Shown here: positions 1 through 13,278 of the stretch, piece by piece
Layout of the letters: each line of letters begins with the position of its first letter
Numbering within the stretch: position 1 is the first letter of the stretch
DNA from: Capsicum annuum
Lineage: Eukaryota > Streptophyta > Magnoliopsida > Solanales > Solanaceae
Length of the DNA: 64,000 bases
Direction: 5' to 3'
NCBI RefSeq assembly: GCF_002878395.1
Contig: NC_061115.1
Coordinates: 149,819,507-149,883,506, forward strand
The notes under the pieces: model-generated
What the model was told of the DNA's origin: nothing
Seen by the model: only the letters and a program-made list of their open reading frames with translations
The model's database searches: none
Program-made: the position numbers and the translations under genes

Positions 1-1505
1 TTGATAAATCCCTGATGTTGATTTGCTATTTATTTTGCCTCAATTAAGTGTCAAGTCTCGTATAATATCCTCCCATGCTTCAAGGTCTTATGTTCTAACC
101 TTTTAGTGACTCCTCCTTATGTGATGATAGTGGTGATGAGTAAATGTTTCTTGTTAATAGAAGATCATAGTATGCTTGTTTTAGATAAGGCCATAAGTGT
201 GAAGTAAGATCTAGGGCCAAGTCTTTTATATATGTAATGGTTAGTGGAAATTTGTGTGTGTATGTTCTTGGGGTAGCGCATGGGAGTTATATTGACAATG
301 GTTTAGAGACTATGTGAAGTATGTATTTACGGATTTTTGCCTTAAAATTCATATGTGGTTATAAAGATAGGCTTGAATGACATGTTGGGATTTATGTGGA
401 GGAACGCATTATTCACTAGTAAATCTATAGTAAGAGTTCAGAGTTAGTCATTGAAGCGGTAAGGCACATTATGCTTATGATGTGATTAAAAAAAGATATT
501 GATGGTTAAATCAGATGGTTTAGAATAGTCCGTGGGTGGCATGTTGTATTTTGTGATTTGAAGTAAGGCTTGATCATAGTGAGAGGACTTATGTTACTTT
601 AGGCATTAGTAGAAAGATTTATCAATGCCCATATAAGAATTCTAAGTTGAATCAACTGAGTGTGTTATTTGAAGGGAATAATACAGTTAAGAGAGTATTC
701 GAGAAGTGCGCTAAGCTTGAAAGTAAGAAGTTGCATTGCCTAAGGCCTGGTAATTCTATCCTAGTTTTTGAGTTATATGTCCATATTCTATGCTATAGAG
801 TAGTGTCATTGTTGTGATTCCTTAGTTGAGTGTTTTGTGTAACTCATGCCCAAAATTCTTTGCTCCTGAATGCTACACGAACTTCTTTAGAAAGAGTGTT
901 AAAGAGATACTCCAGTTAAGTATAAGTTTCCAGTATAATTCAGCCAGTATAACCAGCAGTTCAGTTTAACAGTTAGGCAGACAAGTTACTGTGGTTTTCC
1001 ACCTTTACACCCAGTCCTGCTATCCCAAGTCCCATGTGTATGACCATCCCAAGAGATAATCTATTTCATCCATGTAAATTGCGAATTCAGTTCAGTCCGA
1101 ACATCATGTTTCAGATTCAGCTATTTAGTCATACTCGGTTCATAAGAGTTCAGCGCATAGTCTCAAATATCTCTAGGCATTTTAGCTGAGACAGTGTAAT
1201 GCCTTTGCACGATCTAAATCTTGTTGTCTCAAGATTCGTACTTACATAAGTTATCACTTCTCAATTCGATACGTATTATTGGATCATGAATACCTCAAGG
1301 GAATCCTAAATTTTCACTATGAATCAGCTTATTAAAGCAAGTAGGGGCAAGTCAGCGTAGAATTCAGTTTCATGATGGAAATTTAAATGTTTCAAATTAG
1401 TATATTCTTTCTTAGAAGACATATTATGTCCACGTTATTCCATACCTTTAAGGTTCAACATCCCTACCTATCATTCAGGGACGAATGATCTCAAGGGGAA
1501 GATAG
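1..1505 (+). mobile_element. 3' internal end of a plus-strand Ty3/gypsy element (degenerate)
   Basis: No intact reading frame is present. The last 60 bases read like the end of a Tekay/Del-type pol: a degenerate form of the common CATTCGGGGACGAATG stretch, then a purine-rich tract (AAGGGGAAGATAG, ending 1505) directly before an LTR that starts TGTAACACCCC. That arrangement (pol end, polypurine tract, 3' LTR) gives the plus orientation. The rest of the segment has scattered stops in all frames, and I recognise no integrase motif in it. The 5' LTR would lie to the left of the window. Confidence 0.6.
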
Positions 1506-3898
1506 TGTAACACCCCTCAATTCAGGCTAGAACGAAAAACTGTCATTTCTATGCGTAAATAATCCAAGAGCCATAAATCCTATGAAAATTTTAGGTTTTA
1601 ATCAATAATGTAGTGTAGGAATCTAGTTGAGCATGAGTGGATATCATAGAGGTCCCCTAACTCAAGGATTACTTGAGAGCTTCCTATCGTTCAAGTTTTA
1701 GTGAGTGTTAAAACTTGGGTCAACTTAAATCGACCATAACTCCTTATTTACGATGAACTGGGTGGCCTACTATATATCAAATGAAAGGTCTTTAAGTTAT
1801 CTTTCCAACTCCATAAATTTCTCCAAAATCCAATATCAGAGAAAAAATTTATGCCCATTTTTCTCTAGCATATCAGCCAAGCAACTGTCTGACGACATTT
1901 CTGATGGCTTATCACATTCCTGACGACATTTCTGACGACTTATTAGAAAATGTCGTCAGACTTAGGTAGAAAGTCATAAATTCTACTATTTTGTGACGAC
2001 ATGAGCTGGCTGCTTGTCACATATGTGACGACATCAGCCCAATCTCGTCAGCTGATAAATTCAGCATTTTCTAAATGGTTTTAGAGGGGTATTTTGGTAT
2101 TATCCCTTCACCCCATAGCTCCATAAATATAAGATTAAGCCCTAAATTCACCAAACTAGACTCCTTTCGCTAAAATACTCTCAAGAACCAAAACCTAGGG
2201 CCTCAACCTAAGATTCAAGATCCCTTAAAATTTCACCATTAACTTCCAAAATTGATTCAAGAATTAGAATCCCCAAACTAAGATCTTCAAGAATCATCCA
2301 TAAAAAGCACAAATAGAGTCCCAAAAGAAAGTGTTCATCCAAATTTCATAATCTAAGGTACACGAGGTTTGTCAAAAATCTCATTGGCATAGAAATCATA
2401 TTTTTAGGAAAAAGGGTTTCAGACTTATGAACATATTCATGTTTTAGAAGCATTGATGATATTGTTTTGGCCTTTAGGCCTTTCCCCAAATTGATTTAAA
2501 GTGATATATGTATATATGTATATGTTTTAAGGTTGATGATTGAATTGATAGCATGATTCATGTAAAAGCCCTCTCTGGTTATGATTTTTCCTTTACTTAT
2601 GACATCCAATGGATTGTTCTGAATGTGTTTCGAAAAGCTTGATATGAAAGGTCTTGAACAACATCATGTTCGGATTATGATTTTGATTTCAAAAGAGAGA
2701 GGATATTTTATGTTGATAAATGTGAAAATATTCATATAATGAAAGAGTGCATGATTTTGACAAAAGTATATGACCACCATATGTTTGAGGAATTCTTGTA
2801 AAGTTTTGACTTATGTTTCGAAACATGAAATCTGTTAAACTATTTGCATGTTTGGGCGGTCTGAATTGAGTTTTCATGAAAGAATAATGCATGATACATT
2901 ATGGATCAGAAATAGGACTTGCAAGTCTTGCTGTGATGACACCAATTCAAATTATGCCATGATAATTCAGAACATAATAGAGTGCACGTTAGAAATCAGA
3001 TTTTTCAGATGTTGAAACTAGAAAAATGCATAATTCAGAACAGGATAAAAATGAGCATAAAGAGAGCTTAGGTGGTTCTCCGAAGAAGGCACGAGTTTAA
3101 ACAACTCATTGCCCAAAACCATGATTTTTCGATCGAGTATATTATATTACACTGGCCTAGTGCCGTGTGGCGCATCAGAATTAGAAACTCCAACCCTTGT
3201 GGCACACTCAGGTTGGGGGCTTCCCCGCTGAGTCAATGGTGGATTCCATATGGCCCGTGGGATCTTAGACTTGTAGGGGTGTACCACCTAACTCAAGATT
3301 AATACGAAGATTAGAAATTGTATTGTCAAGAACGATTTATGATTTTTTAGAAAAGTGCCCATGTGTTTTGAAAACTATTTTATGTATGTGTTTTGACAAA
3401 TTGCTCTCTATTATTTTATTTATATAAAGCTTTATGTTGGATTGCTCTGCATACCAGTACATCTGTATTGACCCCCCTCCCTCTAGGTTCTGAGGCACAA
3501 TCTAGGGGTCCTGATAAGCAGTAGATTTCATCAGACAGGAGTGAAGAGTACCAGTTGTTGAGCATTCTATATTTTAGAAGGCCTAGTTTCTTTCAGACAG
3601 TTATTAGTTATTAAGGTTTTGGCCTACTGAGGGCCTTGTCCCAGTTTTCAGACAGTTGTTATTTGATCATGTAGTAGAGATTCTGCAGACGGTTTTTAGA
3701 CGGTGTTTAGTTGATATGGAATTTTATTCCTCATTGTTAAACTAAATTTAGATTATGACCATGTTTCCGTAGTAGATTTTATTTCCACATTTTATATTTA
3801 TATATGAATGGTGTATATGATTACAAGTTAGAAGGGCTCTCGGGCATTCATGATTCAGGATGTTCGTCATGGCCAGGGCCCTGGTTTGGGTCATGACA
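1506..3898 (+). mobile_element. 3' LTR of the plus-strand gypsy element
   Basis: It begins TGTAACACCCC after a polypurine tract and ends GGGTCATGACA, the usual ends of long Solanaceae Tekay/Del LTRs. Length is about 2.39 kb. A CATAAATATAAGA stretch near 2123 is a plausible TATA region. Between 1887 and 2055 a short word (TGACGACA and its complement TGTCGTCA) recurs about eight times in both orientations. The ORF of 76 codons at 3072 has no recognisable similarity and is taken as chance. The right boundary could instead be 4483, but the sequence after 3898 looks like a second, different LTR end. Confidence 0.65.
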
Positions 3899-4483
3899 TT
3901 GGGGCCCCATCGATTAGGCGAAGGCTGGACCCATATAGGCCATGGATTGCCTTAGGTTGGTGAAATTACTTAGTCCACGGATAAATTTTAAGAATGATTA
4001 TGTTTTTATATGTATGGCTCTATATTTCATGATTCCTTCTTTTGAGATTTATGTTGAGTACTTTATTATTCACTTTACAGATTGCCTTATCCCTCTCCCC
4101 TGGGTTACATGCCAGTACTCGTCATACTGACCGTCCTCGGATACTAGATCATTTTATGATGTATATTCTATGGCATTCTCTCATAATTTTGTGCAGCATT
4201 GGATCCTCTTACAACAGCAAAAAGTGAGTGGTGAGTCCTTTTCGGATAGCCTTTGGTTTTATTTTTTCAGACACTGACTGTTTTGTTAATGGCGTTATCG
4301 AGGCCATGTCCCAGCTTAGGATGATATTCGTATTACTAGAGGCTTCGCATCCTGGGTTTGATAAATATTTTTATGTCATATTACATGACGTGGGATTGAA
4401 TTATTAGGATGACATGCTAAGGGGTCCTTTCAGGCCTTCATATGTCAGGGATTCCTGTCACATCCTAAGCTCGGATCGTGACA
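3899..4483 (+). mobile_element. Truncated LTR, 3' part only, of a second gypsy family
   Basis: It ends GGATCGTGACA, a typical LTR 3' terminus. It carries the R/U5-like stretch (TTTACAGATTGCC, then a CCAGTACTCG region) seen in related plus-strand LTRs, but lacks a TGTAACACC start. It abuts the previous LTR directly, so it is either the flank into which that element inserted or a recombination product. No coding content. Confidence 0.45.
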
Positions 4484-4956
4484 TTCATAAGCAACCATAA
4501 AGCATGAAACTTGACGAATAAATCATATTTTAGATAAGAATCATAAATTTATGTGAAAACCTTCTTCATAATATCATAAAAATTCTAAAATTGAAGCTTT
4601 ATATATAAAATTTCAAGAAAATAATATTTATGAATCATATGAAGAATAAAAGTCAACAAAAGTAAATGCTATAAACTATAATCATGAGTAAAATATTCAA
4701 GAAATCATGAAATGTGATTTATGAAAAGATTAAATTGGAAGTGGATTTAGAAATCCTAAATCAGGAACTTAAACTGATGAAAATTAGGAGGTTTTGGACA
4801 AGACGGTGAAAGGAAATCCCCATTGAAGTCATACATACCTGAATTAGAAAGATTCTTAGAGAAAACCTTAAACTTGGGAACTTTGGGATTTTAAATACCC
4901 TTTTTGAGTTTCTTGATTTTTAGGAGAGAAAGAGGAAAGAGGAACTTAGGGAATGA
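4484..4956. other. Unclassified AT-rich spacer, possibly a minus-strand LTR scrap
   Basis: There is no gene. The stretch CATACCTGAATTAGAAAG near 4845, followed by a line of CTTGGGAAC-type words, resembles the part of the LTR at 15885-16000, so it may be a fragment of a minus-strand LTR. Its right edge is the TTATG that flanks the next LTR. Confidence 0.3.
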
Positions 4957-4961
4957 TTATG

Positions 4962-7045
4962 GGTCACAAACCAAACCAGGTCTTGGCCGTGATGAGTATC
5001 TCAAGTCTATCGAGAACCGGGGACCACCCCCTTTTCCTAACTACATAGAATATAGCACGCCTAGCAGCGGCTGAAATCCGAACATATAATAAGACAGAAA
5101 GATAAAAAACTCAAAGACAACTAAGAGTCTCAACATAAATACCCAATACACAGTAATATCCATAAAGCCTCTACTAATATGAAAAAAATCTAAGCTGGGA
5201 CATGCCCCCAACCCTGACAATGACAATGACAATGATAATGTATTGTAAACTCTTCACTTCTAGTTTATGAAAGGGAACTGGTGAAATGACCAAGTCTTTC
5301 GAAGAATGAAAGCTTACTACTTCACCACCAACAACCGACAAATGGAGCCAATCCACCTAACACTGCATAGGAAAAGTAGAAGTATTTATGGTACCAGCAT
5401 CGCATGGGGATATAGCGTACGGAGATGGTTAGTGGGTTGAACACTAGCATAAAACTCAGGATAGGGGATAAAATACTACCAAGTCAAATAAATTCAAAAC
5501 CATGTAAACACCATCATATACATACATAAATAATATGCCAGGATAGGGAACAAGGTTTAACATTAAGTAAAATATCATACTGGAATATGTAGCTTAACCA
5601 TCATAAAAGGGCACCCACAGGCTATATGGGTTCAGCTACCTCTTCTAAAAGGTCCCAAGCCCGTGTTAGTCACACAAATCGAAGAGAAACCAAGGAAAAG
5701 CTAAATCAATCAACGACTCTAGCCATACAAAAATATATATCAAGTGTGACACATGCACACAGTCATCAAGAACAAACCTCACGTCGGCAAACATGAGTTT
5801 TCAATATAAGTCATCTGAGATCCACACCTTTACGGCTTCGCTACATAACTCCCATTAAGCCCAATTTAAAGCAAGTTTTACATAACCCATTTTTTAACTA
5901 AAGAACCAATAGTTATGGCGCACCATGGGTATCGCTATACCTTTACACTTGAAAACTTATATTTATGCCATAACAATCATATTAACTTGGGGTAATACCC
6001 CAACCCCCTTTGATCATTAAATCAAATCATATCCAATAAGGCCTTAAAAATCCATGTTCACTGTTTAACCACTCATGCAATGCAATAACATAGGTGAGTA
6101 AGTCAAACCAAGTGACAATTTTCATAATTTAACTATATACATAAGTGGCTTGAGGGAATAAAATTATTCAAAACTAATTCCAAGTTCAAAACATCAATTT
6201 GGAGGAATCCACAACCCTCATTCAAAATACCACACCCATACACCCCATGGTTCAAAACATTCAATTAAAACCATTAACAACTCATAAAAATCATAGGAAA
6301 GCAACTAAAAGATCAATTATTCCAAAACCCTCAACTGGATCAAAACCCACATTCAAAAACATACAATTGTGCATGTTTTTCATAAAATAAGAATTGGGGA
6401 AGAGTATCATTGCTGAAATACCAAGATTTATGAAGAGAAATCAACCCTTGAGCCATTAGATAACCAACTTCTTGGAAATCCTGAGTATCTTGACCTTGGA
6501 GAATTTAGAGAGTTTGAGAGAGTGCTTTGAGTGCTAAAGTGTTGAAAATAATATCCCTGAGATGTATTATGGTCATGGATATTAAGTAAGGGAAGAGGGA
6601 AATGACCAAAGTGGCCTCAACTTAAGAGCTGAAAAATTATCGCCAGTGACTACAGGTCACTATACGACTCATAAGGACTCACTACGGCTCATAACCATGA
6701 GTCGTAGTATGGATGTAAGGTAAAAAACCCTACTTTGTTAATCCTACGACTCCCACCCTATGACTCATTAAGAGATCCTATGACTCGTAGGGTCCAAGTT
6801 GTAGTCAAGATAGAATACTTTGGGCATCACACTGGTTTGGCTACATATGGAACTATATAACTCGTTTTAAGTCTTTATGACCCATAACCTCTTAGTCTTA
6901 GTCACCATAGACACTTCAATCTAACATACTAGTCTGGATATAAGTGGGTTTCTATGATCCGTAACAACTCGTTAGAAGAGTTGTAGTCTGGGCAGTGATT
7001 TTGAAAACTCAGAAATTCTTAGGGACCAACATCTGTGGTGTTACA
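4962..7045 (-). mobile_element. Solo LTR of the gypsy family centred at 10-19 kb
   Basis: It aligns along its length with the 5' LTR at 17371-19464 and with the truncated LTR at 10110-11467. It is flanked by TTATG on the left (4957-4961) and TTATG on the right (7046-7050), a 5-bp target-site duplication. There is no PBS next to it and no internal region, so it is a solo LTR. The strand is minus because the TGTAACACC-type start reads in from 7045. Between about 6650 and 7000 the word CTACGACTC and its complement GAGTCGTAG recur many times. The right flank is the same as that of the LTR at 17371-19464 (see findings). Confidence 0.75.
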
Positions 7046-7050
7046 TTATG

Positions 7051-7612
7051 ATAATTTAGGATGATTTTAGGGATTAAAAGTAGAATGGAGAAGTTGTATG
7101 GGGTGAAAAAACTTTTTTGCCCCTATTTTAATAAGAGAAAAGAAATATGTCTGGGTAGGGTGCTTCATGTCGTGCATCTCAACAAAAGCTAACTAGTGTC
7201 ATCCTGACCTATTATCTACCATGCTCTGCCAAACAGCACCCAGGATAGTGCCTCACTAAAATATCCATAACTTCTTACCACACTCAAATTAATAAACGAT
7301 CCATAGCATTGGAAAGAAGACTCAAGTAATTTTAATTTGGTAGGTAGTAGGCCACATAGCTCTTCATATTCTAGGATTAATGCTCATTTAAAATTGACCT
7401 TAGTAAAATCCTATACACAAAATCAATCAGTAAAGAAGTTTTCTACTCAACTTTGTGCTAGAAGTTCCTTATGACTTGTAATTAATATCAAATCTCATCT
7501 CATACTAAAGAATTTATCTTAACACCTATGTATAATTAAAAATTATCAAATTTGAGTCTATACACATTTGAAAAGCAATTTGGATCTTAACTTACAATTT
7601 TTAGGGTTTTAC
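7051..7612 (-). mobile_element. LTR fragment between the solo LTR and a LINE relic
   Basis: It starts, read on the minus strand from about 7612, with TGTAAAACCCTAAAAATTG, like a worn LTR 5' end. The same fragment, in the same position relative to its neighbours, occurs at 19470-20030. No coding content and no second terminus was found, so it is a truncated LTR or an unclassified repeat. Confidence 0.4.
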
Positions 7613-8876
7613 AATACTAGAGTTAAAGAGTGGGTTAGTATGGTAAGAGGAGACTCGAAGCACTTTCCTATGGAAATGGAATTGCATCAGGGACAATCTT
7701 ATCTTGTTCCTCTTTGCCCTAGTGATGGTTGAATTGAAGTGGTACATTAAGAAGAAGTATCTTGGTGTATGCTATTTGCCTATGACATAGTACTGATTAA
7801 TAAGATGAGTAGCAGATTAATGGTAGCTTGGATGTGTGGAGACAAACTCTAGAAGTGAAAGGATTTAGGTTGAGTAGGACCAAAAAAAAGTATTTGAAGT
7901 ACAAATTCAGTAAGAGGTTGTATGAAGCAGACATGGAAGTGAAGCTGGACATATAGGATGTCCCCAAAAGTAGAATTTTCAAGTATATTAGATCTATTAT
8001 CCAGGATAGCAGAGACATTATTCATGATATCACATATCGAATTGATGTTGCATGGATGAAGTGGAAGCTTTCCTCCAGAGTCTTGTGTAATAAAAAGATA
8101 ACGCCAAAACTTAAAGGTAAGTTTTATAGAGTGGTGGTTAAACTGATGTTATTGTATGGGGCAAAGTATTGGCCAGTCAAAAATTCCTATGTTCTATAGA
8201 TTTATGTTGTATAGATGAGGATATTAAGGTGGGTGGGTGTACATACTAGGTGAAACAAGATCAAGAATGGGGTTATTCGAGATAAGGTGGGAGTGTCCTC
8301 CATGGTAGACAAGATGGGGGAAATGAGATTAAGATGGTTTGGATATATGAAGAGGTAAGGTGCAGATGCCCCAGTGAGGATGTGCAAGAGATTGGACATG
8401 GTAGGTACGAGAAGGGGTAGAGGTAGGCCAAAGAAGTATTGGGAAGAGGTGATTAGATAGGAAATGGTTAATCTACATATTATTGAGGACATGACCTCAA
8501 ATAAGAGTATGTGAAGGACGCATATTAGAATAGAAGGTTAGTCAAGTAGGAGTGTTGGCTTGCATTCGAGGGTGCTATTAGTTGGTGTTTATTATGCGCT
8601 AGCTGTAGTATGGTAGTTTAAATTTAGGTGTAGCTATTAAGGTAGAGCTGATCCCTAATTTGTGATATCTATCATATGTTGTTGTTTATTGTATTTCTAT
8701 TATCGCACTATCTCGAAGTTGATTACTTTTTGTTTCTAGTAGATTTTGTATTGTTCCCTTATTAGTTTCTGTATTTTTCTCACAATCTCTTTCCTCTTTG
8801 TACCTTAATTTGCTATAATGAGACAGGGGTCTTTCAAAAAATTTCTCACTTTTACAAGGTAGTAGTAAGGAGAGTG
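7613..8876 (+). pseudogene. RTE-clade LINE relic, reverse transcriptase C-terminal part (left copy)
   Basis: Read on the plus strand in patched frames, it shows the plant RTE-type reverse transcriptase order: a catalytic FADD-like box decayed to FAYD (near 7776), KGKFYRVVVKL-like (near 8113), MLLYGAKYWPVKNS (near 8147), a WVGVHTR block (near 8233), VIRDKVGVSS (near 8272), LRWFGYMKR (near 8331), RRGRGRPKKYWEEVI (near 8412). Frameshifts and stops make it non-functional. It ends abruptly at a GTAGTAAGG word before the LINE's own 3' tail, joined to LTR sequence through an AAGG shared by both sides. The copy at 20031-21345 keeps the tail. The minus-strand ORFs here are shadows. Confidence 0.75.
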
Positions 8877-10107
8877 TTTATATAAGTGTATCTCACGCTA
8901 CCAAAGGGGTGATACAAAACTACCCTAACTAAGCCATCATCATACCCCTCATCTCATATTACCTCAACCTGTCAGTCAACATAGAATGATGTAAGATGAT
9001 ATTAAGAAGAGAAATGAATGTTCAAACATAATATCTCAAATAAGGTTCTATGACATTAATACAATACAAAAGTGAATACTAATATGCACATAAACCCCCA
9101 CTCAGGCACACGATAATGAATAAATCTGAAGTCAACAATAATATTCACATAATCCCCTATGTGGGAAACACTAAAATAACAACAATCCTCAATAACAATA
9201 TAGCTACCTAAGCCTAGCTTGTCATACAATAAGTCTCGTCCACTATTAAAAGTCCATTTATACTCAGTGTTTACTAAATCTCAACCATTTCATAACAAGT
9301 TAAGAATAATCTAGCTATCCTCTAGAAAGTCACCAAGTACGATACAAGATCATAATATAGGTAAGTTCTATCAATTATTTAAGAACACCAAGTGATCCAC
9401 TTGTAATCCATTCTAGAGATATTTACAAGAAGCAAAGCTAACTAGAATAGGCATTTATCTAAATACAATCCATCAAAAGATTCTAGTACCCGCAGAGATA
9501 TTCGCCATATCACCTAGGGGGGACCCCAATCCTAAATAAAAACACAAAATACAAACAAACAAGTATACTACATAAATGCTTTGAAAATAATAGTCAAGGT
9601 GTATCTCAACTTGTCTTAAATGAAGATTGGCAAGCTCAAACACCTTTTAAATCCCCAAACGAAAGCTCGACTCACTCGTATCAATGCTAAATATGTCCAA
9701 CCTAATCAAATATGTCATCTACAAGTTAAATGAAAGCTACCGATACCCGTATTGATCTTATTTAAGATGGGTCCAAAATACGATCAAAAAATGAGTGCAA
9801 AATAAAATACGTCAAAATAGAATTTATCCTTAGAAACACATCCCCCAAGGTTACAGGAGTCTACAGTTGAAAACTAATGCAAAAAATGAGTTAGAAATAA
9901 GATTCAACTGTAAGAAATACTATTTTAAAGCTTTACTGGCAAAACCCCCAAAATGTTATTTTGAAATCAAGGGCTAAAGGTATTTATAAAGATATAATTG
10001 GTAGAAAATAATGAAAAGTATTTATAAAGATATAATTGGTAGAAAATAATGAAAACACACTTTTAGAGCTTACTCAAGAAATATTGATTAAGAAAATCCC
10101 TTAAAAT
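8877..10107 (-). mobile_element. Fragment of the LTR family also present at 21664-24823
   Basis: It aligns with 22373-24197 of the right copy. Relative to that copy it lacks about 640 bp (right-copy positions near 22590-23228), with a short TAA/TATG match at the join. It also has a 41-bp tandem duplication near 9975-10050 (TATTTATAAAGATATAATTG repeated). It stops at CCCTTAAAAT, where it meets the truncated LTR at 10110. No coding content. Confidence 0.6.
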
Positions 10108-10109
10108 TG

Positions 10110-11467
10110 TCAAGGCAACTTGTCGTCCCAAAATATATATCAAGTGTGACACATGCACACAATCATCAAGACCAAATCTCATATTGGCAAACATGAGTTC
10201 CAGTATATGTCATCCGAGACCCACACCTTCACGTCTTTGCTACATAACCCCCATTATTCTCATTTAAAGTAAGTTTCACATAACCTATTTATTAATTAAA
10301 AAACCAACCATTAAAGACACACCATCGGTGTCGTCATACCCTTACACTTGCAAGATTATCTCTATGCCATATCAATCACATTAACTTGGGGGAATAGCCT
10401 GACCCCCTTTATTCATTAACTCAAATCATAGCCAACAAGGCTTTCAAAATCCATGTTCCTTGTTTAACCATTCATGCAATGCAATAACATGGGTGAGTAA
10501 GTCAAACCAAGTGGCAATTTCCACAATTCAACCATTTACGCAAGTGGGTTGAGGGGATATAATTATTCAAAATCAATTCTAGGTTCAAAACACCAATTAG
10601 GGGGAAAAACACAACCCCTATTCCAAATCCCACACCCATGCACCCCATTGGTTCAAAATATTTAATTAAAACCATGAACAACTCATAAAAATCATGGGAA
10701 AGCAATTTAAAGATCAATCATTCCAAAGCCCTCAACCACATTAAAACCCACATTCAAAACCATACAATTAAACCATGTAAAACACATGTTTTTCATAAAT
10801 AATAATTGGGGGAGCGTAACATGCCTAAAATACCAAGATTTATGGAGAGAAATCAACTCTTGAGTCCTTAGATGACCAACTTCTTGAAAACCGTAAGTAT
10901 CTTGAACTTGGAGAATTTAGATAGTTTAAGAGAGTGCTTTGAGTGCTAAAGTATTGAAAATAATGTCCTAAGGGTGTTTTATGGTCGTGGGTATTAAGTA
11001 AGGAAAGAGGAAAATGTACAAAGTGCCCTCAACTTAAAAGCTGAAAAATTATCATTAGCGACTACGGGTCACTATACTACTCGTAAGGACTCACAATGAC
11101 TCGTCACCACGAGTTGTAGTCTGGATAGTATCTAAAGGACCCTACTCTGTTAACCCTATGAATCCCACCCTACGACTCTTTAAGAGACCCTACGATTCAT
11201 AGGATCCAAGTCATAGTCAAGACAGAATACTTTGGGCATCACACGGGTTTGGCTACGAATGGGACTATACGACTCGTTTTGAGTCTTTACAACTTGTAAC
11301 CTCTTAGTCATAGTCACAATAGACACTCCAGGATAACATACTAGTTTGGCTACTAGTGAGTCCCTAAGACTCATAATGACATGTGATGACTCGTTGGGAG
11401 AGTCGTAGTCTGGGCAGTGAGTTTAAAAACTCAGAAATTCTCAAGGACCAAAATTTAGGGTGTTACA
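10110..11467 (-). mobile_element. Truncated 3' LTR of the gypsy element
   Basis: On the minus strand it starts TGTAACACCCTAAATTTTGG at 11467, immediately after a polypurine tract. It matches 5740-7045 and 18111-19464. The outer part, equivalent to 17371-18110, is missing. It contains the same CTACGACTC/GAGTCGTAG word cluster, at about 11050-11410. Confidence 0.75.
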
Positions 11468-11484
11468 TTTTTCCCCTCCCTTTA
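11468..11484 (-). other. Polypurine tract of the gypsy element
   Basis: The minus strand reads TAAAGGGAGGGGAAAAA directly before the LTR start TGTAACACC. This is the primer site for plus-strand DNA synthesis in LTR retroelements, and it fixes both the orientation and the LTR boundary. Confidence 0.75.
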
Positions 11485-11658
11485 GGATCATTCATCCTTG
11501 AATAATGGGATAAGGCATTTATTAGCATGATTTGAATTCGAACACAACCACACTTATTTTTAACAAAGACATAAAACAAAGATATCGAAGAAATCACAAT
11601 TTTCTTTAACAGAGTCAAAAAATAAATAGGTTAAGGAATACACATACCTAAAGCATGA

Positions 11659-13110
11659 TTACCCAAAGCGAGAAACAAGAACGGATATTGGGACTTCATA
11701 TCCTCTTTGGCTTCCCAAGTAGCTTTTTAACATTTGGTTCCTCCATAGAACCTTTACTGAAGTCACGTTCTTCACTCGCAACCGATGGACTTTCTGATCC
11801 AAAATATCAATCAGGACTTTCTCATAAGATAAGGAATCTAAGACACTAACACTTTCCAAAGGAACAACCAAGGAAGGATAGCCTACACACCTCATCAACA
11901 TTGTCACATGAAAGATCGGATGGATAGATCCCAAACTCGAAGGTAATTCCCATAAGCCACCTTTCCCACTCGCTTCAAAATACGATATGAACCAACATAA
12001 CAGGGACTGAGCTTCTTCTTATTTCCAGAACGCAATACTCCCTTCACGGAAAACACATTCAAGAACACCAAACCATCCACATCAAACACCAAGTACCTTC
12101 GCCTTACATACGCATAGGACGTTTAGAAACTTTGGATAGTCTTAAGCCTATACTGAATCACCTTCACCTTCTCCATAGATTAGTGAACCAAGTCAGGACC
12201 ATACAACCTATTCTTACCAACCTCAAACCATCTAAGAGAAGACCTATACCTCTGACCATACATAGCCTTGAATAAATCCATCCCACTACTAGAATTATAG
12301 CTATTATTACAAGTAAATTATATGAGAGGAAAATGATCAACTCAACTACCACCAAAATCAATCACACAAGACCTTAGTATATCCTCCAAAGTCTGTATCA
12401 TCCTCTCTGCCTGTCCATTCATCTGAGAGTGGAAAGAGGTGTTAAGGTTCACCTTAGTTCCCAAACCTCTCTAAAAGAAATGCGAAAAGTGAGATGAGAA
12501 CTTAGTACCTCAATCAGATATCATACAGACTAGAAAACCATAGAACTTCATGATCTCCTGAATGAGGAGCTTAGCGTAACCCTCCCCCGAATAGTTAGTC
12601 TTCATTGGCAAGAAATGAGTGGAATTGGTCATCATATCCACAAATACCCAAATCATATTGAATTATTGGTGACACAGTGGAAGACCAGTGATGAAATTTA
12701 TATTAATCATATCCTATTTCCATACAAGCAACTCAATCTCTTAAGATAAACCACCAGGCCTCAAGCGCTCAACCTACACTTGTTGGCACACCATGCACCT
12801 AGTAAAAAAATTGGCCACATCCTTTTTCATTTATTTCACCAATTGATCTCCTTCAAATCATGGTACATCTTTATCGAACTAGGATGAACAGTGTACCTCG
12901 ACTCATGTACTTCAGCCAAGATCTCTCTCGTAGCCCATAAATATCAAAAATACATAATCTACCTTGGTACCTCAAGATACCATTACCACAAATCTCGAAA
13001 TCCATCACTTCTGGTGACCCACATCATACTTGATCTACATCAAGATCGGTCCAAGAACTGTTTCTCCTTCACCTCAGCACTAAGAGATGACTTCACCACC
13101 TCTTTCATAA
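11659..13110 (-). pseudogene. Integrase relic of the gypsy element
   Basis: Translated in patched frames on the minus strand, the C-terminal part shows the Tekay/Del pattern: DFGGS and NNSY words near 12300-12360, a WFEVGKN-like block near 12210, an RRRYLVFDVDG block near 12080, KLSPCYVGSYRILKRVG near 11980, SIHPIFHVTML near 11910, and a YEVPISVLV-like tail near 11690. The 13110-12400 part is weaker: it has the zinc-finger/core region wording (for example QTYGV-type and HFLP-type words) but no clean DDE triad. Stops and frameshifts are frequent. Confidence 0.65.
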
Positions 13111-13278
13111 TCACACCATAACCCTCATAGTCTAAGAGATAAACTCTAATACTATCTAAATGGTAAATATCCTTTACCAAACCTCATTTTTCCTCATCAA
13201 CATGAGATAATCTTCCTATAGATAACCTTCTAAGAGCACCAGAAACCATATTAGCTTTACCTGGATGATAGTGAAAAC

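Noticed and set aside
3899..4483. Part of the same LTR as 1506-3898
   Set aside because: Both stretches end in a TGACA-type terminus, and the second repeats the R/U5-like order, so two LTRs fit better. The point is not settled.
8202..8492. Minus-strand ORF of 96 codons, and its counterpart at 20613-20897
   Set aside because: Both are shadows of the plus-strand RTE LINE reverse transcriptase.
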